In this document: one piece after another, positions 12,691 through 21,605 of the stretch
Layout of the letters: each line of letters opens with the position of its first letter
How positions within the stretch are numbered: the stretch's first letter is position 1
Source of the DNA: Candidatus Njordarchaeota archaeon
Lineage (GTDB): Archaea; Asgardarchaeota; Njordarchaeia; Njordarchaeales; Njordarchaeaceae
DNA length: 22,842 nucleotides
Assembly: GCA_029856625.1 (NCBI GenBank)
Contig: JAHKLG010000006.1
Location: 1-22,842, forward strand
Direction: 5' to 3'
Program-made: the position numbers and the translations under genes
Notes under the pieces: generated by a model
Databases searched by the model: none
Seen by the model: the letters and a program-made list of their open reading frames with translations, nothing else
What the model was told of the DNA's origin: nothing

Positions 12691-13515
12691 ATGCAAAAAA
12701 TCCTAACTGAAGCGAAGAGCATTCAAAGGCTGTTAGAAGAATTATCTTCATTAAATTATGATACCATAGTAGACGTACATTGTCATTTAGAATCGGATCT
12801 TTTTACGGAGAGTGATCGAGAGAGAATATTAAGGGAGGCTATAGAGAAGTATCGAATTAAGATGATAACAACCCCCTTAACTATGAGAGAACGGGAGAAA
12901 GCTCTTAATATTCGCCGCATGTATCCGCGGTATGTATTCATGGTCACTGGTTCTCATCCACTATCGGATGAACCCATCGAAGATGTAGTTAATTTCATTA
13001 TGAGATATCGGAAAGAACTTGTGGGAATTGGAGAAATTGGTCTAGACTTTACTCCTCCTAATAACGTTCCAGAAGTAAGAGAAAAACAGGTCCATAAGTT
13101 TGAGTTCTTTATAGGCCTAGCTAAAGAATTGAAAAAGCCCATAGTGGTCCACTCGCGAAGCGCTGGTAAGTATGCTATAGACATCTTAATAAAAAACGAT
13201 GCTGATAGAGTCTTAATGCACGCTTTCTCTGGTAAAGCAAAGTATGCTAAAAAAGGTGTAGAAGCAGGGTTTTATTTTAGTATTCCTCCTAATGCTGCTT
13301 TTAGCCCTCAAAAGAGAAGCCTTATAAATGTTCTTCCTATTGAGAATATTCTTCTCGAAACCGATTCGCCGTATATGCGTATTACCAGTAATATGATGAC
13401 CCGTCCTTGGCATGTTCTAATTTCTGCAGCTGTAATCGCTGTGGCCAAGGAAATGGAGATATTAGAAGTAATAAAAGTTACAACTAAAAACGCTAAAAAA
13501 CTATTCTCAATATAG
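12691..13515 (+). CDS. TatD-family metal-dependent hydrolase
   Basis: A TIM-barrel hydrolase of the TatD DNase family, about 275 residues. Metal ligands are visible in order: VDVHCHL (HxH) near the N-terminus, GEIGLDF with the bridging Glu, KPIVVHSR, LMHAFSG and LLETDSPY with the final Asp. TatD enzymes are Mg-dependent exonucleases or deoxyribonucleases acting in the cytoplasm; substrate preference here is unknown. The frame reaches back to GTG 12676 and ATG 12679, but GTGATGGGG (12676-12684) is the best ribosome-binding site and serves the ATG at 12691, which I chose. A TATA-like TAATTATACC at 12635-12644 is upstream. The gene is convergent with the phosphohexomutase, with 7 nt between stops. 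Confidence 0.85.
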   Translation: MQKILTEAKSIQRLLEELSSLNYDTIVDVHCHLESDLFTESDRERILREAIEKYRIKMITTPLTMREREKALNIRRMYPRYVFMVTGSHPLSDEPIEDVVNFIMRYRKELVGIGEIGLDFTPPNNVPEVREKQVHKFEFFIGLAKELKKPIVVHSRSAGKYAIDILIKNDADRVLMHAFSGKAKYAKKGVEAGFYFSIPPNAAFSPQKRSLINVLPIENILLETDSPYMRITSNMMTRPWHVLISAAVIAVAKEMEILEVIKVTTKNAKKLFSI

Positions 13516-13522
13516 TTCATTG

Positions 13523-14911
13523 CTATGAGTGAGCTACCTCTCCTATTGTGTTCTTAAGCATCTTTTTGAAACGTTTATGAAGATCCCTTACTACTTCCTT
13601 AGATTTAGCTTCGGTTAACATTCTTATTACTGGCTCCGTATTGCTAGGCCGTATAAGAATTGATGCTCCTTCTAAATAAATTTTTACACCATCAATAGTA
13701 CTCACGTTACTATATTCCCTCAGCACCTTATCTTTGAGTTTCTCCATGACTTTCCACTTAATAACATCGTCTACTGGGATATTTTCTCGAATTACATGAT
13801 AATATCCAATTTCATCAAACAATTTTGATAATGACTTATTCTCCTCTGTTAATATTGATGCGGTAACATATGATGCAAGAATAGCATCATCATAGTAGAA
13901 CCCGTATATTGGTAAGAAGAAGTGATAGCTTCCTTCGACACCCAGTTTAGCATTATTCTCCTTGGCCGCTCTTGCAACAAAAACGTCTCCTACTCTTGTT
14001 TCCACAGTTTTTATGCCCATTTCTTCTAGCTTATCTCTCAGTATGGAGGAGCACTCGGGAGTATGTACTACGATATCCCCTGGTTTTAGCAAGTTTCTAG
14101 CGAGTAATATCCCTATAACCTCTGCTGGAACGATTCTTCCCTTATCATCAACTATTACCGCTCGATCAGCATCCCCATCGAAAGCCACACCTACATCAGC
14201 CTTGGCATTAATAACCACATTGCATAGATTGCTTAAATCTGCATGAACAGGATCGGGAGAACCACAGGGGAAGCTACCATCCACTTGTGCATTTAAGGTA
14301 ATTACGTCATGTTTCTTCCTAAATAATCTCGGTATAAGTAAGCCTCCAATACCATTCATAGTGTCTATAACCACCTTAAGCTTACTAACTGGCTGTACTG
14401 GAACCTTTGAGACGAATTCTATGTAGTCAGATATTGCGTCTTCAGCGCCACGTTTTATGATAACTCCGATCTCATTCCAGCTAACCCATTTAATCATGTT
14501 TTTAAAGAACCTTTTCTTTATCTCTTTATTCTCCTCTACAAAACCTGTACCATCGTTTTTTCTAAATCTAATCCCATTCCACTCAGGGGGATTATGGGAT
14601 GCAGTAATATAAGCTCCACCATCTAGATCATTATCCTTCCATATAGTAAAATAGAAAACAGAAATAGGTAATTGCTCATACATTACGACATCAATACCTC
14701 CAGCGACAATACCTGCCGTAGCAGCATGAAGTAATGCTGGTGTTGATATTCTCCCATCCCCAGAAACTCCGACTTTTTTCCCACCCCATTCTTTAATAAT
14801 ATTCGCGAAAATAGTTCCTATTTTAGATACGATATCTGGTAAGAGGGTTTTACCAAATATTCCCCTTATATCATATGCTCTGAATATTGTCTCTATAGAG
14901 CTCAGCTCCAT
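13523..14911 (-). CDS. Phosphomannomutase / phosphoglucomutase family protein
   Basis: A 462-residue alpha-D-phosphohexomutase. Domain landmarks: FRAYDIRGIFG at 10-20, the phosphoserine loop TASHNPPEWNG with Ser105, the metal loop FDGDADRAV near 244-252, the sugar-binding LGVEGSYHFF segment near 330, and the phosphate-binding RPSNTEPVIR near 430. It interconverts hexose 1- and 6-phosphates, supplying sugar nucleotides for glycans. Whether mannose, glucose or glucosamine phosphates are preferred cannot be read from sequence. Tyr replaces the Gly often seen in the ESGH-type loop (EGSYH), a small departure. The ATG at 14911 has GGTGAAT upstream. The gene is divergent from trm56, with only 26 bp between starts. 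Confidence 0.88.
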   Translation of the reverse strand: MELSSIETIFRAYDIRGIFGKTLLPDIVSKIGTIFANIIKEWGGKKVGVSGDGRISTPALLHAATAGIVAGGIDVVMYEQLPISVFYFTIWKDNDLDGGAYITASHNPPEWNGIRFRKNDGTGFVEENKEIKKRFFKNMIKWVSWNEIGVIIKRGAEDAISDYIEFVSKVPVQPVSKLKVVIDTMNGIGGLLIPRLFRKKHDVITLNAQVDGSFPCGSPDPVHADLSNLCNVVINAKADVGVAFDGDADRAVIVDDKGRIVPAEVIGILLARNLLKPGDIVVHTPECSSILRDKLEEMGIKTVETRVGDVFVARAAKENNAKLGVEGSYHFFLPIYGFYYDDAILASYVTASILTEENKSLSKLFDEIGYYHVIRENIPVDDVIKWKVMEKLKDKVLREYSNVSTIDGVKIYLEGASILIRPSNTEPVIRMLTEAKSKEVVRDLHKRFKKMLKNTIGEVAHS

Positions 14912-14937
14912 CAGGATTCACCAGTGGTCGATATAGG

Positions 14938-15492
14938 ATGCCTGAAATTTGGGTTTTACGCTTAGGGCATAGAAAAAGTAGAGATAAAAGAGTATCTACT
15001 CATGTAGGTCTTGTCGCCAGGGCTTTCGGAGCTAGTGGTATAATTTTTTCTGGAGAATATGATAATCAGCTTCTTGAAAGCCTTAAAAAGGTCGTCGAAA
15101 AGTGGGGCGGTCCATTTCAAATCATACATGAACAAAACTGGAAGAGAGTGATAAAAGAGAAGAAGAATCTTGGTTATTTAATAGTTCACTTAACCATGTA
15201 TGGTCTTAATTTGCCTATGATAATCAACGAGATTAGACATAAGTTTTATGAAGAGAGAAAAAACCTTCTAGTAATCATCGGTGCAGAGAAAGTGCCTGGG
15301 GTAGTCTATGAATTAGCTGATTATAATGTTGCGATTGGAAACCAGCCTCATAGTGAAGTAGCAGCGTTAGCTGTTTTTCTTGACTGGTTATTTGAAGGAA
15401 GAGAGTTAGAGAGAGAATTTAAGAATGCAAAATTAAAGATAATTCCGTGCAAGAAAGGAAAGAAAATTTTAAAACTCTCGGATAATCTTTGA
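14938..15492 (+). CDS. trm56: tRNA (cytidine-56-2'-O)-methyltransferase, aTrm56
   Basis: A 184-residue SPOUT-type methyltransferase. The N-terminus MPEIWVLRLGHRKSRDKRVSTHVGLVARAFGA is diagnostic of archaeal Trm56, which adds a 2'-O-methyl group to C56 in the T-loop of tRNA using S-adenosylmethionine. LLVIIGAEKVPGVVYELADYNVAIGNQPHSEVAALAVFLD in the C-terminal half forms the knotted cofactor site. Length is as expected. The ATG at 14938 is only 26 bp from the divergent phosphohexomutase start, so its promoter must lie within the first codons of that gene (CTATAG near 14893-14898), giving a leaderless or nearly leaderless mRNA. It precedes metS. Confidence 0.92.
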   Translation: MPEIWVLRLGHRKSRDKRVSTHVGLVARAFGASGIIFSGEYDNQLLESLKKVVEKWGGPFQIIHEQNWKRVIKEKKNLGYLIVHLTMYGLNLPMIINEIRHKFYEERKNLLVIIGAEKVPGVVYELADYNVAIGNQPHSEVAALAVFLDWLFEGRELEREFKNAKLKIIPCKKGKKILKLSDNL

Positions 15493-15536
15493 TTAGGATA
15501 TTTAGTTCCTAACTCGGTTCTCATAATTCTTACTCC

Positions 15537-15544
15537 GGAGGTGA
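15537..15544 (+). promoter_or_regulatory. Perfect Shine-Dalgarno preceding an AUU start
   Basis: GGAGGTGA matches the 3' end of 16S rRNA over eight bases. Its TGA is also an in-frame stop for the MetRS frame, so translation must begin after it. ATT codons follow at 15545 and 15548. No ATG, GTG or TTG exists in frame until 15668. Confidence 0.7.
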
Positions 15545-15547
15545 ATT

Positions 15548-17212
15548 ATTTTCGAAAGAAAGATATGGGTAATAACCTCTGCCCTACCCTATGCAAATGG
15601 CGAGCTTCACATAGGCCATATTCGCTCAACATATCTCCCCGCTGACATATTTACGCGTTTTCTCAAAATGAAAGGGTTTAAAGCGTATCATGTATGCGGA
15701 ACGGATGAGCATGGAACGCCAATATTGGCAAGAGCAATAGAAGAGAAGAAAACTCCGAAGGAAGTGGTTGATTATTATCATGAAATCATAAAGAGAGCCT
15801 TACAACGTACTCATATAGCATTTGATATATTCTCCAGAACAACTAAGCCTCATCACTATAAAATGACACAGGAATTCTATAAAAGAGCCAAAAAAGCTGG
15901 ATATATTTACATTAAAGAAATACCAATTCTTTACTGCGAGCATGATAATATAGCCCTTCCTGATCGATTGGTTAAGGGAAACTGTCCTTACTGTGGAGCG
16001 CCTAATCAATACGGAGATCACTGCGAAGTTTGTGGGAGAACATATTCCGCTTTCCAACTTAAGAATCCGCGATGTGTAATCTGTGGCAATCCTCCAGTAA
16101 TCAAGCATAGCAAACACGCATTTTTTGCCTTAAGCGAATTTACTGATAGACTAGAAAAATGGGTGAAGAATAAACTTAAGCTCACTAAAGGTGTTAAAGA
16201 ACATGTACTCCACTGGATCAGAGAGAAACTTCAAGATTGGGATATAACACGCGACATAAATTGGGGCGTACCGGTACCAGATATTCCAAATCAAGTCTTT
16301 TATGTATGGTGGGACGCACCCATCGGCTATGTATCTTTCACTAAAGAACTTTTTGAGAGAATTGGTGAAGACTGGGCATCCGTCTGGATCGAGGGTAATG
16401 GTTATATTGTCCACTTTATAGGAAAGGACATCATCTATCATCATGTACTATTCTGGCCAGCAATGCTAATGGCTAATGATTTTGCCTTACCCAATGAGAT
16501 CAGAGTCCGCGGCTTTGCCACTTTAGAAGGTGAAAAAATGAGCAAAAGCAGGGGAATATACATTGGATTAGAAGAGTTTATCAGGTATTGGCCCGCAGAA
16601 TATCTCCGATTTTATTGGGGATCTACCACACCAGAAAGTCTTGATGATGGAGATTTTAGCTTACGCGAATATAGAGAAAGGATAAATAAAATGCTCATAG
16701 GGGAGATAGGAAACTTCATTCATAGAGTACTCACACTTATTAAGCGCGGAAATATTTGTGAAGGCAATATTGATGAGAACCTCTTAAAAAGAGCTCTTAA
16801 TCTCTTTAACGAATACGAAAACAAAATGATAAGCAATCAGTTCAATGAGGCGATCGAATGCGTTATTCTAATTGCTAGACTGGGGAATAAAGTACTTAGC
16901 GAAACAGAGCCATGGAGAAACCTTCAGACGGAGACCTCAAGAAAAATACTCATAACGCTATTTAACTTCATCAGGCTTATTTCGATAGCTTTATCTCCAA
17001 TACTACCAGTATCTGCTCGAAAACTCAGAGAGATGCTTAATATTCCTCCTACCGAAAACATAGCCTATAATAACGTTTTAAATAGCTTAGATCGCAATTT
17101 TACCTTAGAATCCATAAGAAGATTTATAACAGAGGTAAAGAAGGTAAAACCCCTCTTTAGGAAAATTACTGAAAACGAAATAAAGAGACTACGTAGTAAG
17201 TTACGGCTCTGA
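15548..17212 (+). CDS. metG: Methionyl-tRNA synthetase with apparent AUU start
   Basis: A complete class I MetRS of about 554 residues, which attaches methionine to initiator and elongator tRNAs. The N-terminus KIWVITSALPYANGELHIGH has the HIGH motif at about 21-24. A connective-peptide zinc region with several cysteine knuckles follows (CPYCGAPNQYGDHCEVCGRTY, with a second pair in CVICG). KMSKS is at about 330 (GEKMSKSRG). The protein ends after the anticodon-binding domain, without a C-terminal tRNA-binding OB domain. The first ATG is at 15668, after HIGH, so it cannot be the true start. In frame, an upstream TGA (15542-15544) is followed only by ATT ATT TTC, so the start seems to be ATT 15548 (or 15545) behind GGAGGTGA. 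A sequencing error is the alternative. Confidence 0.88.
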   Translation: MFERKIWVITSALPYANGELHIGHIRSTYLPADIFTRFLKMKGFKAYHVCGTDEHGTPILARAIEEKKTPKEVVDYYHEIIKRALQRTHIAFDIFSRTTKPHHYKMTQEFYKRAKKAGYIYIKEIPILYCEHDNIALPDRLVKGNCPYCGAPNQYGDHCEVCGRTYSAFQLKNPRCVICGNPPVIKHSKHAFFALSEFTDRLEKWVKNKLKLTKGVKEHVLHWIREKLQDWDITRDINWGVPVPDIPNQVFYVWWDAPIGYVSFTKELFERIGEDWASVWIEGNGYIVHFIGKDIIYHHVLFWPAMLMANDFALPNEIRVRGFATLEGEKMSKSRGIYIGLEEFIRYWPAEYLRFYWGSTTPESLDDGDFSLREYRERINKMLIGEIGNFIHRVLTLIKRGNICEGNIDENLLKRALNLFNEYENKMISNQFNEAIECVILIARLGNKVLSETEPWRNLQTETSRKILITLFNFIRLISIALSPILPVSARKLREMLNIPPTENIAYNNVLNSLDRNFTLESIRRFITEVKKVKPLFRKITENEIKRLRSKLRL

Positions 17213-17266
17213 TCTGTTTGATCTCATATGGTTCCATAGGAGAGATCTAGTAAGGGGGAAATTAGC

Positions 17267-18346
17267 ATGAAATATGAATACCTTATTAAGTGGTTAAGAT
17301 CACCAATACCAGGAAGGAGAAGGAAGGCTTTAGAAAAACTCACAAAGAATTTACTTAAGGATCAATCTAGACTAAAGGAAGTTTATTCACGGATTAAGGA
17401 GTTATTAAGTGATGAAGATTGGAGTGTACGGAGCGTTGCTATTAAATCTCTTACGGAAATAGCGCTTACTAGAGAGGAATTTTTGAAAGATGCAGTTGAA
17501 GCTCTTAAGTTAGGCCTTAGAGATGAAGCTCCCAATGTTAGGGCATCAACTGTGTATAACTTAGCAAGGTTAATTACTAAATACGAATCACTTTTGCAGA
17601 ATACTGAATTAATTAGCCTCGCCATCGATTTACTAAAAGACGAGAATAATAATGTTAAAGAAGCGTCTCTTAGATTACTTCAAGAAATATCTAAGGTAAA
17701 TTCTGAATTATTACAAGAGAAGATTGAGGAATTATACTCGCTTGCTGCTCACGAAAACGCTAATATAAGAAGAAATATACTGGCAATATTTACTGAACAT
17801 CTTCAGAACTTTTCAGATGACAACATAGCGAAGATCATGGAGATATATTACGAGAGAATTAAAGATCCAAATTTTTTGGTGCGGGAAAATGCTATTAGAG
17901 GATTAATGCGACTCTTAGAGCTCAATAAACTTAATGTTAATGATGATTTAGTAAGAGAACTTAGAAAAAGACTAAGGGATCCTCAAGTACCAGTGAAGAG
18001 AGCAGCATTGAATTTGTTAAGAAAAATCTTGGACAAAAATGCTTTCTACGCTGATAAATTCTTTGATATTATTGCAGAAGATCTCCTATTAAAAGAAAAA
18101 AATCTAAATCTAAAAATCGAAGTGCTTAAACTCCTACATGATTATGTCGAGAAAGTTCCACGAGATATTCTTAACAAATATCAGATTCCTAGAGCGTTGG
18201 ATAAATTAGAGAAAGCGACTGTTGAGAAGTCTCCTAAGAAGACCTTGATTAGGATGCTAGCTCGTGAAATCCTTGAGAATAAGCTTGGATATACTCTAGA
18301 ATTACGTAAAAAGAAATTTGGAGAACCAGACCAAAAAATCAAATAA
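17267..18346 (+). CDS. HEAT-repeat protein
   Basis: A 359-residue all-helical protein made of successive HEAT-like repeats, for example DEDWSVRSVAIKSLTEIA, DEAPNVRASTVYNLARLI, DENNNVKEASLRLLQEIS, ENANIRRNILAIFTEHL, DPNFLVRENAIRGLMRLL and DPQVPVKRAALNLLRKIL, each with the acidic turn and V(R/K) start of the second helix. There is no catalytic motif, signal peptide or membrane segment. HEAT solenoids act as protein-protein scaffolds; the partner is not evident. The ATG at 17267 has AGGGGGA about 8 nt upstream. It follows metG by 54 bp and is convergent with rfcL. The C-terminal 30 residues are very basic. Confidence 0.8.
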   Translation: MKYEYLIKWLRSPIPGRRRKALEKLTKNLLKDQSRLKEVYSRIKELLSDEDWSVRSVAIKSLTEIALTREEFLKDAVEALKLGLRDEAPNVRASTVYNLARLITKYESLLQNTELISLAIDLLKDENNNVKEASLRLLQEISKVNSELLQEKIEELYSLAAHENANIRRNILAIFTEHLQNFSDDNIAKIMEIYYERIKDPNFLVRENAIRGLMRLLELNKLNVNDDLVRELRKRLRDPQVPVKRAALNLLRKILDKNAFYADKFFDIIAEDLLLKEKNLNLKIEVLKLLHDYVEKVPRDILNKYQIPRALDKLEKATVEKSPKKTLIRMLAREILENKLGYTLELRKKKFGEPDQKIK

Positions 18347-18394
18347 GCATTATTGTTCCTTGTTTCTCTCATTTACATTTGAGTAGGTTTATAA

Positions 18395-20281
18395 TTAACC
18401 AAAGAACTTATCTAGTGTGACCTTTCCAGCCTCCTCCTCCTTCTTTTTCGGCTTTTTCTTTGCCTCCTTCTTTTCTTCTGGAACTTCCTTCACTTTTTTC
18501 TCCTCAGCCTTCTCTGAAATTGGTGGAATCATTTTCAGGAATTCCGCTCGAGGCCCAATCTTATTAAGTGTTTCTTCATAAGCGTTCAGAATTCTTCCCT
18601 CTATCTCCGATCTTTCTTTCTTGCTCTTAAAGGCGTATTTTGTGAATATGCTTATAGTTTCTTTAGGTACATATAATTTTGCAAAGAGTTCTCCTACAAT
18701 CTCTGGTTTTGCCCTAGCCAAATGAATTAGAAATCTTAATTCCCGTCTTGCTCTTTTTCTGGATGTATGAGTATATCTTGCGTACCTTTCTAGTAAAGGT
18801 CTTAATCCTAGTTTCTTTACATTAATTTCTTCAGCTTCCTCAGCTTCTCCCTCTTCTTCAAGCTGCCCTTCCATTAATTGTTTCATTCGGTACAATTCCT
18901 CTATAATTGTTGGTTTATTTACTTTGATTTTCCTCAACTCCCAAACATTCTTTGCATGTCTTCCATACCTAGCCATAGCAGTGGCTAATACTCTCATGGC
19001 ATCTCTATACGCTATCCTCCAATTCATATTTCTCGCTCCAATTTTGTATAGATAGTCTGCTAAAGCGAGCTGGTTATAAAAACCAAATAACCCTTTTGAA
19101 TGATCTAAGAAAGAATATGCATTTTCCCAGACCCATAAGATTAATTCCCAAGGATCAACATCAGTTACCGAGCCAAGATATCGCTGAGCACGAGAAATGG
19201 ATTCCTCAAGGTTCTTTCCCTTAAAGCCGAAAGCGTACCTAATCGCGTCCTGTAGACTGAGCATTTCCTCATGAAAGATCTCTGGTAATACGCCGGAATA
19301 ATAGTATACCTCCAAGGCTTCAATAATTGTTCTAAAATCTGGCGCATATTTAGCTAAAAAATTCACTATTCTGTCTGGAACATCCATTTTCATACGAGAA
19401 ACTATTCTCTTGATAAGAGCTTTTGCTTGATATTCTTGTGGTCTGTCAAAAAATATTGTTACACATCTTGTCATGAGAGCTCTTACTTTTCTATCATGAA
19501 TAACATTCGCAGTAAAGATTAATGGTAACTTTATCTCATCCAGTATTCTCATTAAAGCTGCAAAACCTCCGCGATCATCTCTTGCCGATAATCCGTCAAC
19601 TTCATCAAGTAAGATTATCCTAGGGGGTTTTGAGGGGTCACCCCCAATAACAAAACCAGCGCTCTTCAATGCCTCTTTTACAATTTCTCTTACCACACTA
19701 CCGCTCCTTCTATCGCTTGCATTGAACTCAACAATCATTACACCTTCTTGCCATGCTAGTGCATATGCTGTCGAAGTTTTTCCAGTACCAGGCGGTCCTA
19801 CAAGCAATAATGGTTTATAGGGAGAAAGAGGAGGAATGGCTGGCGGAACATTTTCATCAGCGGTTTGAGATAGAAATTTACCCCATAGCTTATCTAACCA
19901 TTTTCTTATTTCTCTTAATGCTGTAGGTTTAAGATCCGTTGATGTTTCTTTACCGCTCATTTGGAAAAGAAGCGTATGACTCTTAGGTGTTTCTCCTCTT
20001 GATGGTGCTCCCGCCCACTTCTCAAATTCTTGTTGAAAGAATGTTTTCCACTTACGTAAGTACTTATTAGCCCATTCTTTACCCTGAGATGTCTTTAAGA
20101 AATCCATCCATTTCGCTCGCTCTTCATTATTCCATATCCTAAATAGGTTCCAGAGAATTATCCAAGCACGCCACCAGTTGAGGATTTGATTCCTCATCCT
20201 GCTAGTCATGATTACCTCATATAATGATCTTGGCCTGAAAATCTCTGTCCAAGGAACTCTTTTCTGGTACTGATAAGCCAA
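18395..20281 (-). CDS. rfcL: Replication factor C large subunit
   Basis: The large subunit of the archaeal clamp loader, which with the small subunit loads PCNA onto primed DNA. RVPWTEIFRPRSLYEVI at the N-terminus is the RFC box; Walker A GPPGTGKTS lies at 162-170, ASDRRSGSVVREIV follows, Walker B is IILLDEVDG, and LMTRCVTIFF is the SRC-like motif. The C-terminus is a Lys/Glu-rich tail ending in KVTLDKFFG, a PCNA-interacting peptide. The protein is 628 residues because about 100 residues, very rich in tryptophan, separate the N-terminal RFC box from Walker A. The start is TTG at 20281 with GGTGA 7 nt upstream. It lies about 120 bp downstream of rfcS on the same strand. Confidence 0.93.
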   Translation of the reverse strand: MAYQYQKRVPWTEIFRPRSLYEVIMTSRMRNQILNWWRAWIILWNLFRIWNNEERAKWMDFLKTSQGKEWANKYLRKWKTFFQQEFEKWAGAPSRGETPKSHTLLFQMSGKETSTDLKPTALREIRKWLDKLWGKFLSQTADENVPPAIPPLSPYKPLLLVGPPGTGKTSTAYALAWQEGVMIVEFNASDRRSGSVVREIVKEALKSAGFVIGGDPSKPPRIILLDEVDGLSARDDRGGFAALMRILDEIKLPLIFTANVIHDRKVRALMTRCVTIFFDRPQEYQAKALIKRIVSRMKMDVPDRIVNFLAKYAPDFRTIIEALEVYYYSGVLPEIFHEEMLSLQDAIRYAFGFKGKNLEESISRAQRYLGSVTDVDPWELILWVWENAYSFLDHSKGLFGFYNQLALADYLYKIGARNMNWRIAYRDAMRVLATAMARYGRHAKNVWELRKIKVNKPTIIEELYRMKQLMEGQLEEEGEAEEAEEINVKKLGLRPLLERYARYTHTSRKRARRELRFLIHLARAKPEIVGELFAKLYVPKETISIFTKYAFKSKKERSEIEGRILNAYEETLNKIGPRAEFLKMIPPISEKAEEKKVKEVPEEKKEAKKKPKKKEEEAGKVTLDKFFG

Positions 20282-20400
20282 GATTCTTCACCAACTACCA
20301 TTGCGAATAAAAATATTCATTAACCTAATGTAAGGAAATTTGAAGTAATTTAATATAACGCTAACTTTAAAGATAGAGTACTAGGTGCTAATATCCGAGT

Positions 20401-21393
20401 TTAGGCTTTCTTCTTGTACTTCATTCCTAAGTCTGCTATATACGCTAATAAAGCAGTTAATTGGAGATAATCTGTAGCTCCCTGAGAAATGCGAAAATCT
20501 AAATCGCTGAGAAATCGAAGAAGACCAATCTTATCTTCTGGATCCACGTTTATTACGCCTCTATTAATTGCTCTGAAAAACTCTGCTAATAAGTCCTCAC
20601 CCGAAACCCCCTCCTCCACTAATGCTCTTATTAGTTCTTTTCTAGCTGATTCAAATTTTCCATCAAAAGCTAATTTGATCATCTCTTCTACTTTCTCTGG
20701 ATATACTAATCCAGCTGTTCTATATACTACCTCCTTAGTAACAGGCACTCCTAAATAAGCAACGCTTTGTAATAGATTTATTGCCTTTCGCAGGTCTCCC
20801 TCACTGATCTCAATGATCGCCTCTAATCCATCATCTCTTAGATCTACATTCTCCTGTTCTGCAATGAATTTTAATCTACTAACGATGGCCTCCTTAGGTA
20901 ATCTTTTAAATTTAAATACCGCAGTTCTAGATTGTATTGGCTCAATTATTCGAGATGGATAATTACAAATCAGTATAAATCTCGTAATGTCAGCATAGTT
21001 CTCCATCGTTCTTCGAAGCGCATGTTGAGCCTCTCGGGTCATCATATCAGCTTCATCAAGAATTAGAATCTTATAGGGAATTTCGCCAGTGACTCTTGAT
21101 CTTGCGAAATCTTTTAATTTCGTCCTAACCATCTCGATGCCACGTTCGTCAGATGCATTTAACTCCAAGACAAAGTTTCGCCAGTTCTCACCGTATAAAT
21201 CATGCGCGAGAGCAAGTGCTGCTGTTGTCTTTCCAGTACCAGGCGGACCAGCAAAAAGCATATTCGGTATATTTTTAGATTCAACGAACTTCTTTAAGGC
21301 TTGGACAACTTCTTCCTGATCCACGATCTCATCCAAAGTTTTGGGTCTATACTTCTCAACCCATAATACTTCCTCTAATTCTGCCTTACTCAT
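20401..21393 (-). CDS. rfcS: Replication factor C small subunit
   Basis: A 330-residue AAA+ clamp-loader subunit. VEKYRPKTLDEIVDQEEVV is the RFC box, NMLFAGPPGTGKTTAALALA the Walker A, LELNASDERGIEMVR the sensor-proximal motif, ILILDEADMMTREAQHALRR the Walker B, and ICNYPSRIIEPIQSRTAVFKF carries sensor 1 and the arginine finger. The last motif reads SRT, not the usual SRC. SEGDLRKAINLLQ is sensor 2. The frame opens at TTG 21405, but GGTGA (21403-21399) is spaced 5 nt from ATG 21393, the chosen start. It is upstream of rfcL and divergent from the PRC-barrel gene. Confidence 0.95.
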   Translation of the reverse strand: MSKAELEEVLWVEKYRPKTLDEIVDQEEVVQALKKFVESKNIPNMLFAGPPGTGKTTAALALAHDLYGENWRNFVLELNASDERGIEMVRTKLKDFARSRVTGEIPYKILILDEADMMTREAQHALRRTMENYADITRFILICNYPSRIIEPIQSRTAVFKFKRLPKEAIVSRLKFIAEQENVDLRDDGLEAIIEISEGDLRKAINLLQSVAYLGVPVTKEVVYRTAGLVYPEKVEEMIKLAFDGKFESARKELIRALVEEGVSGEDLLAEFFRAINRGVINVDPEDKIGLLRFLSDLDFRISQGATDYLQLTALLAYIADLGMKYKKKA

Positions 21394-21605
21394 ATAATTC
21401 ACCAAGTATTAAGATCCCGCGTAAATTTGTATTTATTATGCGCAATCACTAAGCAATTATAAGACTTGAAAGTATTAAACTGATATCCATATTGTATACT
21501 TCCGTAATAGCACTTTCCATTAAATACAATAATACGATTCTATACAAAAGGTATCCTCCTAGGTTATGTGATTTAGCATGATGAATTCCAGCTTAGGGAG
21601 CGGAA

